This document shows, piece after piece, positions 33,214 through 42,400 of a DNA stretch of 64,000 nucleotides. How positions within the stretch are numbered: the first letter of the stretch is position 1; each line of letters begins with the position of its first letter. A model generated the notes under the pieces. It made no database searches. It saw nothing but the letters and a program-made list of their open reading frames with translations, and was not told the DNA's origin. Both the position numbers and the translations under genes were made by a program. Source of the DNA: Eurosta solidaginis (lineage: Eukaryota; Arthropoda; Insecta; Diptera; Tephritidae); NCBI RefSeq assembly GCF_040869045.1, contig NC_090321.1, positions 72,511,183 through 72,575,182 of the forward strand, in the 5' to 3' direction.

Positions 33214-35754
33214 ATATGTATGAGAAGGAAGCAATTCCTCTCTCTTTCTAACACACTGCAGTTTGACATTTCGGTCAGTGTCAAACTATTGTGGAACTCA
33301 GTGGAACCTGCGTGGAACATGCGTTTGACACTGAACGAAGTGTCAAAATAACCGGGGTTATTGGCGTGGAAAGCGACACAGGGAAACAGGGTTGCTGTGA
33401 TGGTAAATTTTTTTGAGCGAATTTAGTATGAAAATGTATAATCCTATATGGGTCCTACAGAAAATTATACAAAAGTCTTCGATTGGGGTATATGAGGACG
33501 CGTAGTTATTCCAGTATTAAGAATACAAACACGGGTGCTAAGTTTTTCTACCCGCTCAAAAGTTTTCCGCGAAAAACAGATTGAAACCGAGTTCGACTGC
33601 AATATACCGTCCAAAAATGTTGAAGGAGAAATGAAAAGACGCGTTTTATCCTGTTATCAATAGTCCAAAGGCGAAAAGGTATTCGAATTATTGGAAGCGA
33701 GGCAAAAACGCGTCTATTAATACCTCCCCGACGGTTTTGGTCGCGTTTTAGCAATCGTCCCGGGTAATAAAGTATCACAATTTGTTAATTAAAATTGTCC
33801 AAAACATATGGATTTTAAAGAGAGATGTAATTAAGTGCTCGTTTGAAAGTAAATAAGGATATTTCTTTGTAATTTTACGATGAAAATTTTACGCAATTTG
33901 CGTTAGCACCTAGTACACTTTTCTTGGACCTAAGAAGTACAACAGTGCCAAATAGCATCCACAAAAAAACGATCAAGAACAAGCATTTTATCAGGTGAGC
34001 GTGGCTGTGTATGTGCATGCTGCTACATATCCTACTTGTAAGGTGTAAAATTATATCCATTTACACACGCGGTTATATGAACGCACCTAGTAATACTCTT
34101 GATAAACTTGATTGTTTTTCAGCTGTATTATTGCCAAAAAAAATTTTTTGATTGTTATACAAATTAAAGAATACCAAGATTAAGTGAAAAATCAAAACTA
34201 AAACGCCTTTACTTGCTGATGTTGGAGATTTCTGATAAAAATGCCGGCTATAATGTCTGCAAGGTTGCATTCCTTTGAGTTTACCGCGTTTACACAATGA
34301 AATGTGCTCGTAAATTTATACAAATTGTGTAAATGATTTTTCATACAAAATTTGACAGCTCGTTTACGCACTAGATAAATTTATACGTTTACACACTTTA
34401 TAAGGCATTTATACGGTTACATGAGTCCCCCTAATGTACAAGTGTGTCAACTAAGCGATAAACGTCAAAAATACAAACAGCCTCGCTCACCTGATGCAAA
34501 TCTCAGGTCTAGAGTTGCATTTTTCGTACGTAAGAGTACTTCAAGCTGAGTTGCATTTTATAGTTTAATAAAACTTTGTAGTATTTACAGATGTTGTATA
34601 TATTTCCGCGGAAATAAGAATACTAGAAGATTTGTAGCCTGCAACAATGCGGAAACATACGGAAAGCAAAATTTATTTAAATTAGAGTCAAAATATAAAG
34701 CGCCACATGTCTAACATGAAAAAATTTCCCTTCTAAGGCTGTTTACACAAATGCATATGGGCAAAATTATAAACGCTTTGGTCGATTCAAAGCAAAAATA
34801 ACGTACGGCGTTTCATTGTTTTTCGTATGGCGTTGTCAAAGCGTAGGCACGCAACCAAAGCATTTATGTAAATTTTTCGATACTTCGAACGACAGATGAA
34901 TTAATGCATGCAACACAGCCAAAGCGTCTGTGTAAATCCGCCTTAATTTTTGTAGCTGTGAAAGTCTCCTGCAAATCAAATGGTGCTGTAAGTGCAAACA
35001 AATCAAACTACTATATCACACTATTTTATTTTCTATGTATTTTTCTTATATTTTCTCTTATTTTTTTTTTGTCGAGGGAGCCAATAAGGTTTCAGTACTG
35101 GTGTAAGTGTGTGAACTATATTTAAAAAAAAAACAACGAAATACAAGAAAAATACAACGTAGTTCATTAAAAACAAACAAGCCAGTTTGTATTTCGATAG
35201 GGTTTTTTGACATTATGCCGTTTTTCCTTTATTTTTTCTGACAAATGAAAATTTTGTTATTTTCTAAATTTTGTGCATAAAAACACAACTAAATTCAAAG
35301 TGTAAATTGTGTGTGCAAATTAGTTTTCAATAATTGTACATTTTTCAGTTTTTCATAGTTAAGGAATTGACCTCCAGATTCTTGTGTTACACAAATTAGT
35401 GAACTTGGGTACAGAAATTCAAATTAAAAAGTTTTTCACAATAATTTGAAAAACTCTACGTTTTCTCTGCTTTTTACACTTAAAGGATTAACCCTCCGTA
35501 ATAAATTAAACTTTTAATGAAAATCAATAACTTTGAACTGAACACTTTTCGCCATGATATAAAATTAAAATGCTGTGGAACAGGAGCAACACTTTTGTGA
35601 ATACATTAACCCTTTTTCAATCTTTTACGTCTCTGCACAGAACCCTAATTGACCGTTTTCAACAGAAACAATGGTAACCCAGATTTTCCCGTTATGCTCA
35701 CCTAAGCGAGTGCCTGTCAGAAAAACGTCAACACACTTGTACTTGTACACTATG

Positions 35755-36270
35755 ATTCAGGGCAACGACAAGGCAGTCGAACTTGCAAAGGCAGATGCCC
35801 TGCTGAATGCTGCGGAGATGGTCGAGATGTCTCATCATTACATAAATCAAAAGAAACATACATGGCAGATTAAAGGAGTTATCTCCAACTGGTAATCCTA
35901 GAACACCAGCAAGACAATCAAGCAAACCTGACGGAATTACGATAATAGGAGAACATAAGGCCTACAAAATACGCCAAGGAAAGAAATCTTTAGGATCACT
36001 GCCATAACCACGGGATATGGCCGCCCGGTCTGTATACTGAGAGAATGGGGATCCCTTTCAACAGCATTTGTAAGAGCTGCGGCGAAGAAGGCAACAAAGA
36101 AACAGCCGCGGACTACCTGTATGAATGTCCAGCCCTAGTGCACACTAAGTTTATAACTATAGGCAGTTATATACTGCCGAAACCTCAGGAAGTAGCTAAA
36201 TATTCTGAAAAAGGTATTAGCAGGTTCATTGCCCGCGCCAATTGTTTTGAATGGACAACCGACTAGCCAT
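35755..36270 (+). pseudogene. Non-LTR element RNase H end and C-terminal zinc motif
   Basis: This continues the RNase H of 26990-27774: IQGNDKAVELAKADALLNAA, then in another frame GIPFNSICKSCGEEGNKETA followed by ADYLYECPAL, the CxxC…H/Y…C cluster found at the end of RNase H-bearing non-LTR ORF2 proteins, and FLGSY-like sequence (TIGSYILPKPQEVAKYS). Between them (35895-36040) the frame is broken. The first eight bases duplicate the target of the 8-kb insertion. Confidence 0.75.
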
Positions 36271-37035
36271 ACTAACAGCAATTGGTTCCAGCAAAATGTG
36301 CATCAAAAGTGTGCCCCTGCGCTACTTGCGCTCGCGTCTTTGTTATACGGGCGGCACAGAGACCAACCAATCACCCCTGAAAGTTGCGGAAGGTTTTTGC
36401 CTCTCCTGCGGTTCGTTTCATTTCGACAGGAAAAATAATGGAAATTCGTTGAGCTCGCAGCTTAAATCATTGCGTACGATGACAAAACTACTCTAAATAT
36501 TTCTCCCTGCATCATTGACTCGAGGGGAAAATAGAAAACAATAAGGGCAAAGCAGGTGCAGGTACGAAAAGGAGGGCACAAGTCAACCGCCGACCGCATA
36601 CAGCAGTATGCAGAGTGTAACACCTTCCAATATACTAAAATTCTCTAGCATTACTTGTCAAGTGGGTGCTTAACTTTTGAATACCACTTGTTTGAAAGTC
36701 TTTTGGATCTAAAGTCTGAATTTTGTTTATTTATGAATGCTTTTAAGTTTGGTACTTGAAGTACTTTGCTGCAAAAAATTCGATTCTTCTTGGATGAGGC
36801 CGGAATGTGTCGAAAAAAATATGCGGCTATAGTCAGTTTTGATCTCTTTTAGATGAGTTGGAGTGAGTGATCCATTTTATTTGATTGTACCTGTTTATGC
36901 CTGAATGGGTAGTGTCATACGGGTCCTCCTTACATACCTACGGGTACTATCAGACAGATCCTTTTTCTACTCTTCTTTATACCGTCACGGGTACTGTTCG
37001 AGACGTCCTCTTTTTATCCCCAATGGTAATGTTGG
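36271..37035. other. No supported feature
   Basis: Only a weak, degenerate repetition of ACGGGTACT-type words near 36940-37030 is seen. ORFs here have no recognisable family. Confidence 0.4.
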
Positions 37036-37167
37036 ATATGTTGTTGTTGTTGTATTAACGATAAGGACACTCCCCGAAGGCTTTGGGAAGTGTTATCGAT
37101 GTTGATGGTCCTTTGCCGGATATAGAGCCGGTAACAAAGCACCATTAGGGTACTAGCCCGATAATAC
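37036..37167 (-). mobile_element. (CAA)n-tailed retroposon end, copy 3, truncated
   Basis: TTGTTGTTGTTGTA followed by CACTCCCCGAAGGCTTTGGG and TGGTCCTTTGCCGGATA matches the family on the minus strand, but only about 130 bp remain before the LTR cluster. The missing part does not reappear beyond 42396, so it was truncated independently of the LTR insertions. Confidence 0.75.
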
Positions 37168-37171
37168 GTAT

Positions 37172-38119
37172 TGTCACGGATATTAGCATCACTAAATTAT
37201 CCCATCACTAATGCGATGCTAAGGCCATGCCAAGCAGTATTTACGTTAATAATCAAATCAAGTATACACATATATAAAGCCGGATTCATTGGTGCCGTAT
37301 GTCGTATCGCTGTATCCGTATCCCTAACGTAATCAGCTGTTTATCGTTACGACGGTAAACCAAAACCCAATTGGTTGGCTACGATACGGTTACGACCTTA
37401 GCGGCACCAATAATCGATTGCATTGATTCTCATAAGGTTGGTCGAATCAGCTGTTAAAAGGTTACCGATACGGTTACCGATAAAGCACCAATGTCTCCAG
37501 CTTAAGGCAGCCCAGAGAGATGTCACACACAGATGCATTTACTTATATGCCTATGTGCGCGCGAGAGACTGCAAACTACAAACATTCACATCAATAATTC
37601 AATCTTTATGTATCTACATAAACGAATAAATAATTGCGTCTACACATATGTACGTATACGAGCAGCGGAGCGGCAATGCACAAACACATGCATATATCTT
37701 ATCTGAGTTGTCACAAGAGTGAGCAATAATTTGTGCACGTAGTTGTGGCTGGCGATTTTGTAGCCGAAACAACTAGAAAGTTCTGGAAATCGAAGAGCCT
37801 AGAAGTATGCAGCGTAAACTATAAAAGCGGCGCCAGCGAGTAAGAAGTAATTCAGTTTGATTTGAGTTGTCAAGCAGTTGCGATTAAGACGATATCTAGC
37901 GAGCAATAGCAGTATTATTTTGAATAGTAGAGTTTCATTGAGCTATCAATCAGTGTGGTTATTAAGCAAGCTATTCGTTGCACAGTTGAGTGTATTGTGA
38001 AGTACTTTAATAAAGGCCATTTTGCATTATTACAAATTGGAGTTATTTATTCAACAGTTTAGTGATTCGAACTTAGCAGAGGATTGCAAATAAGAGGATT
38101 TGCAAGTAAATTCGTTACA
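37172..38119 (+). mobile_element. Solo LTR (long form) of the gag-protease family
   Basis: TGTCACGGATATTAGC to AATTCGTTACA, flanked by GTAT (37168-37171 and 38120-38123). Without its 225-bp MITE and TSD it is about 720 bp. It combines the 5' module of copy B LTRs with the middle module of copy A LTRs. Confidence 0.88.
37278..37502. mobile_element. 225-bp MITE with TAA target inside the LTR
   Basis: Ends AGCCGGATTCATTGGTGCC and, inverted, AGCTGGAGACATTGGTGC. TSD TAA (37275-37277 and 37503-37505). The empty site is visible in the other LTRs (ATATATAAGGCAGCCC). A TAA target suggests PIF/Harbinger. The inside repeats CGATACGGTTACG-like words in both orientations. Confidence 0.82.
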
Positions 38120-38123
38120 GTAT

Positions 38124-38717
38124 TGTCACGGATATTACCATCACTAAGCTATACCATCACTAAGGCCATGCTAAGCAGTATTTACGTCAATAATCAAATC
38201 AAGTATACACATATATAAGGCAGCCCAGAGAGATGGTCACACACAGATGCATTTACTTATACGCCTATGTGTGTGCGATAGACTGTAAACTACAAACTCA
38301 CATACATCTGAGAGACGCTGAAAAGTAGAAAATTGTAAACAAGTAGAAACTATATGAGAACTATAAACACTCGAAATAACTAGTAAGTTCTGGAAATCGA
38401 AGAGCCTAGAAGTATGCAGCGTAAACTATAAAAGCGGGGCAGGCGAGTAAGAAGTAATTCAGTTTGATTTGAGATTTCGATTAAGCGCTATCTAGCGAGC
38501 TATAGCAGAATTATTTTGAATAGTAAAGTTTCATTGAGCTATCAATCAGTGTGGTTATTAAGCAAGCTATTCGTTGCACAGTTTGAGTGTTATTGTGAAG
38601 TACTTTAATAAAACCCATTTTGCATTATTACAAATTGGAGTTATTTATTCAACAGTTTAGTGATTCGAACTTAGCAGAGGATTGCAAATAAGAGGATTTG
38701 CAAGTAAATTCGTTACA
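38124..38717 (+). mobile_element. Solo LTR adjoining copy B
   Basis: 594 bp, nearly identical to the copy B LTRs, with GTAT on both sides (38120-38123 and 38718-38721). Confidence 0.9.
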
Positions 38718-38721
38718 GTAT

Positions 38722-39314
38722 TGTCACGGATATTACCATCACTAAGCTATACCATCACTAAGGCCATGCTAAGCAGTATTTACGTCAATAATCAAATCAA
38801 GTATACACATATATAAGGCAGCCCAGAGAGATGGTCACACACAGATGCATTTACTTATACGCCTATGTGTGTGCGATAGACTGTAAACTACAAACTCACA
38901 TACATCTGAGAGACGCTGAAAAGTAGAAAATTGTAAACAAGTAGAAACTATATGAGAACTATAAACACTCGAAATAACTAGTAAGTTCTGGAAATCGAAG
39001 AGCCTAGAAGTATGCAGCGTAAACTATAAAAGCGGGGCAGGCGAGTAAGAAGTAATTCAGTTTGATTTGAGATTTCGATTAAGCGCTATCTAGCGAGCTA
39101 TAGCAGAATTATTTTGAATAGTAAAGTTTCATTGAGCTATCAATCAGTGTGGTTATTAAGCAAGCTATTCGTTGCACAGTTTGAGTGTTATTGTGAAGTA
39201 CTTTAATAAAAGCCATTTTGCATTATTACAAATTGGAGTTATTTATTCAACAGTTTAGTAATTCGAACTTAGCAGAGGATTGCAAATAAGAGGATTTGCA
39301 GAAAATTCGTTACA
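38722..39314 (+). repeat. Copy B left LTR
   Basis: TGTCACGGATATTACC to AATTCGTTACA. TATAAAAG at 39025-39032 and AATAAA at 39205-39210. Confidence 0.93.
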
Positions 39315-39365
39315 ATTGGTGTCAGAAGAGGAATTGTTGAATAAATTCCAGAAGACAACAAGGAT

Positions 39366-41792
39366 ATGGCAAAGTTCAGTGAATTAAAGATCCAGCAACT
39401 GAAGAAGGAGTTGGACAGCCGTGGATTGAATACAAGCGGCGTTAAACTCGAACTTCAGGCACGGCTACGAGAGGCAATGGAAGCAGAAGGAATTGATGTG
39501 GAAGAGTATGTCTTTCACCTTGATGGCGAGGAGACAACAAAAATTGAAGAGAAAAACGAAACATCGCAGACGGTTACCAGCACAGACTTGAACATGATTT
39601 TGGCTGCAATATCTGCTCAAACATCGACAGTGGCTTCTCAACTGGAATCGCAAAAGACAGATATAACATCTCAACTGGCATCTCAACTAGAAGAACAGAA
39701 AACGTATATGTCATCACAGATGGAATCCCAAGAGACACGAATGACATCGAAGATTGAAGCACAAGAAACACGTATTTCAGAAATGTCGACACAAATTTCT
39801 TCACAACTGGAATCGCAGGAAACCCGTATAACATCAAAGATGGAAGAACAAGATGAGCGCTTATCATTGCAGGTGGCACAAATGTCTTCACAGTTAGAAG
39901 CACAGGAAGCAAGGGTAACATCAAAGCTGGAAGCGCAGGATGCAAAAATCGCTCAATTTCAGGCAGAAGTCGATGATTTGAAGGGTCGTATGGACCAGTT
40001 ACAATTAAATCGTCCAGCAGTTTCAGCGAGTAATCCAAAGGTAAAAACACCATCCTTTGACGGTTCTGTTCCTTTCCAGGTCTTTAAGCTACAGTTTGAG
40101 AAGACCGCAGCAGTGAACAAATGGAATGCGGAAGATAAAGTTGCTGCACTGTTCGTGGCATTGAAAGGGCCTGCAGCGGAAATCTTACAGACGATTCCAG
40201 AGTACGAACGGAACAGTTATGAAACATTGATGGCTGCTGTAGAACGACGTTATGGAAGCGAGCATAGGAAACAGATATTTCAAATAGAATTGCAAAACCG
40301 CTACCAAAAAGCTAACGAGACTTTGCAGGAGTTTGCTTCGGACATTGAAAGATTGGCTCATCTTGCAAATGGGGATGCACCCGTGGAATACACGGAAAGA
40401 GTGAAGATTCAGAGCTTCATAAATGGCATACAGGACGTGGAAACGAAGCGAGCCACATACGCGAACCCAAAGCAAACATTTTCTGAAACGGTATCCCATG
40501 CATTGACTCAGGAAACGGCGTCATTATTGAGTAAACCAGCATACAAAGCTCATCGTGTGGAAGTAGAAAAGCCGGAGTGGGTAGATACAATTTTGGAAGC
40601 TCTGAAAGAATCTCAACGGAAGAATGCTGGAGTTATTAAATGTTTCAAGTGCGGCAACCCAGGTCACATTGCACGTCATTGCGATCTTGGTCCTAATAGT
40701 TCCAACAATGTGGGTGGCCGTAAACGCAAAGCTGGCGGAAATGAGCAAGAGCGTGTCAGATGTAAAGAACGAAAACTTGCCCCGGCTATTGAATGTCCTG
40801 TGATATCTGTGTCGCAGATTGGAAGGAAATCACGCAGTCTTACCATCAGAGGGAATGTGGATGGTAAAGAGCGTGTACTGACTGTAAATACGGGGGCATC
40901 TCATTCCTTGATCCGATCTGATTTGGTCTACAGGAGAGTAAAGTCATTACCTGGAGCAAGGTTGCGTACGGTCACAGGCGAATATAATCAAGTCCAAGGC
41001 GAAGTGGTATGTGAGGTATTAATTGGAAAAGTCATGGTTCTACACAAATTCGTTGTGGCGGAGATCGTTGATGAAGTCATATTGGGAGTGGACTTCTTGG
41101 TTGACCATGACGTCAGGATCGATATGCGGAGAAAAATTATGCGCTATAAGAACCAGGACATACCACTTAACTTTAGTTTGGAAAAAGGGTTCAGCAGTAA
41201 TCGGGTACTGGTGGAAAAGACTCGACAAAGACCACGAAAGTCAAAGGCAAAGGTTGATAGATCGAATGGGCCAAATAAATCAAAATCAAAAGTACCTGCG
41301 AGAGAAACACTGGCATTGACAAAACCTAAAAGACGCAGGAAAACGAAGCAACAAATTTCCGAGAAAGAATGCGAGGGTAGTTTCAAGCCGGAGCGCACTA
41401 CTGTTGTAAAATGTGGGAACGATACCGATTATGCAAAGAAAATTCGTCCAGCGCAAGCTCTACGAAGTGGTTCATTGACCAAACAACAGAGTGTGAAGGA
41501 ACGGCCCAGGGTAATGAGTAGTAAGATGAAACTCTGGCATGACAAGAACTTTAATTCGGAAGGTTTCTTGGCGGGAGATTTGGTACTGTTAAACAACCCT
41601 CACCGGCGGAAAGGTGTTCCAGCTAAATTTCTGTGCAGTTGGGAAGGCCCGTACAAAGTTGTGAAGAAGATCAGTGATACCATCTACCGCATACAAACCA
41701 CTGGGAAACCACGGGTTAGAAGAGTGGTACATTTGGAGATGCTAGCGGCAGTTAGACCGGGAGATTTGTCTGATCGGGACGATCAGACTTAG
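39366..41792 (+). CDS. SAP-Gag-protease-integrase tail polyprotein, copy B (808 aa)
   Basis: This is the longest intact ORF in the window. In order it has a SAP-like motif (residues about 4-40: LKKELDSRGLNTSGVKLELQ), coiled-coil repeats (about 85-215, SQLESQETRI and SKMEEQ types), a capsid-like region (about 225-400, FDGSVPFQVFKLQFE onward), a CCHC knuckle CFKCGNPGHIARHC from residue 426, a protease region with NTGASHSLI at 508, and a basic linker to GPYKVVKKISDTIYRIQ (about 760). The catalytic DTG is NTG (AAT for GAT), so protease should be inactive. Gag could still assemble; polyprotein cutting and reverse transcription would have to come from another element. Confidence 0.93.
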   Translation: MAKFSELKIQQLKKELDSRGLNTSGVKLELQARLREAMEAEGIDVEEYVFHLDGEETTKIEEKNETSQTVTSTDLNMILAAISAQTSTVASQLESQKTDITSQLASQLEEQKTYMSSQMESQETRMTSKIEAQETRISEMSTQISSQLESQETRITSKMEEQDERLSLQVAQMSSQLEAQEARVTSKLEAQDAKIAQFQAEVDDLKGRMDQLQLNRPAVSASNPKVKTPSFDGSVPFQVFKLQFEKTAAVNKWNAEDKVAALFVALKGPAAEILQTIPEYERNSYETLMAAVERRYGSEHRKQIFQIELQNRYQKANETLQEFASDIERLAHLANGDAPVEYTERVKIQSFINGIQDVETKRATYANPKQTFSETVSHALTQETASLLSKPAYKAHRVEVEKPEWVDTILEALKESQRKNAGVIKCFKCGNPGHIARHCDLGPNSSNNVGGRKRKAGGNEQERVRCKERKLAPAIECPVISVSQIGRKSRSLTIRGNVDGKERVLTVNTGASHSLIRSDLVYRRVKSLPGARLRTVTGEYNQVQGEVVCEVLIGKVMVLHKFVVAEIVDEVILGVDFLVDHDVRIDMRRKIMRYKNQDIPLNFSLEKGFSSNRVLVEKTRQRPRKSKAKVDRSNGPNKSKSKVPARETLALTKPKRRRKTKQQISEKECEGSFKPERTTVVKCGNDTDYAKKIRPAQALRSGSLTKQQSVKERPRVMSSKMKLWHDKNFNSEGFLAGDLVLLNNPHRRKGVPAKFLCSWEGPYKVVKKISDTIYRIQTTGKPRVRRVVHLEMLAAVRPGDLSDRDDQT

Positions 41793-41803
41793 GTGGAGGG
41801 CAG

Positions 41804-42396
41804 TGTCACGGATATTACCATCACTAAGCTATACCATCACTAAGGCCATGCTAAGCAGTATTTACGTCAATAATCAAATCAAGTATACACATATATAAGG
41901 CAGCCCAGAGAGATGGTCACACACAGATGCATTTACTTATACGCCTATGTGTGTGCGATAGACTGTAAACTACAAACTCACATACATCTGAGAGACGCTG
42001 AAAAGTAGAAAATTGTAAACAAGTAGAAACTATATCAGAACTATAAACACTCGAAATAACTAGTAAGTTCTGGAAATCGAAGAGCCTAGAAGTATGCAGC
42101 GTAAACTATAAAAGCGGGGCAGGCGAGTAAGAAGTAATTCAGTTTGATTTGAGATTTCGATTAAGCGCTATCTAGCGAGCTATAGCAGAATTATTTTGAA
42201 TAGTAAAGTTTCATTGAGCTATCAATCAGTGTGGTTATTAAGCAAGCTATTCGTTGCACAGTTTGAGTGTTATTGTGAAGTACTTTAATAAAACCCATTT
42301 TGCATTATTACAAATTGGAGTTATTTATTCAACAGTTTAGTGATTCGAACTTAGCAGAGGATTGCAAATAAGAGGATTTGCAGAAAATTCGTTACA
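41804..42396 (+). repeat. Copy B right LTR
   Basis: 593 bp, almost identical to the left LTR; ends CAGAAAATTCGTTACA like the left LTR, unlike the neighbouring solo LTR (CAAGTAAATTCGTTACA). Confidence 0.93.
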
Positions 42397-42400
42397 GTAT

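Larger units (their letters stand above)
29506..34436. mobile_element. Chimeric TIR element (left end type X1, right end different)
   Basis: A perfect 8-bp TSD TACAAGTG (29498-29505 and 34437-34444) brackets it. The left end CATAGTACAGGTTTACAAG matches the element at 47314, and that homology continues, around the inserted LTR retrotransposon, to about 34040. The right end, read inverted, is CATTAGGGGGACTCATGTA, unlike the left beyond CATxAG. The right part (34041-34436) is thus from another sequence. It is non-coding apart from the inserted retroelement. Confidence 0.6.
27775..35754. mobile_element. 8-kb composite element with CATAGTGTAC termini
   Basis: The outer ends are CATAGTGTACCTATACC and, inverted, CATAGTGTACAAGTACAAG. 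The 8-bp TSD ATTCAGGG lies at 27767-27774 and 35755-35762, and the flanking RNase H reading continues across it. It consists of two related copies in direct orientation (27775-29451 and 29485-35754) with a 33-bp spacer. The second copy is split by the insertion 29506-34436. No transposase was seen. CAT-starting ends with 8-bp TSDs suggest the P superfamily, which is an inference. Confidence 0.7.
29485..35754. repeat. Foldback-type repeat, copy 2, split by insertion
   Basis: The left terminus CATAGTGTACATATACAAGT (29485-29505) resumes after the inserted DNA at 34445 with TGTCAACTAAGCGATAAACG and runs to the right terminus at 35754. Without the insertion it would be about 1.33 kb. Sequence matches copy 1 in direct orientation, with indels. 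Confidence 0.65.
38722..42396 (+). mobile_element. Gag-protease LTR retrotransposon, copy B (3,675 bp)
   Basis: 593-bp LTRs at 38722-39314 and 41804-42396, TSD GTAT (38718-38721 and 42397-42400), tRNA-Leu type primer site at 39317 and purine tract AGGTGGAGGGCAG before the right LTR. The layout is the same as copy A: Gag, protease and integrase tail, with RT, RNase H and the integrase core absent. Confidence 0.95.

Noticed and set aside
37036..42400. Idea that the LTR stack split the (CAA)n-tailed element at 37036
   Set aside because: The remaining part of that element does not resume after 42400, so it was already truncated at the insertion site.
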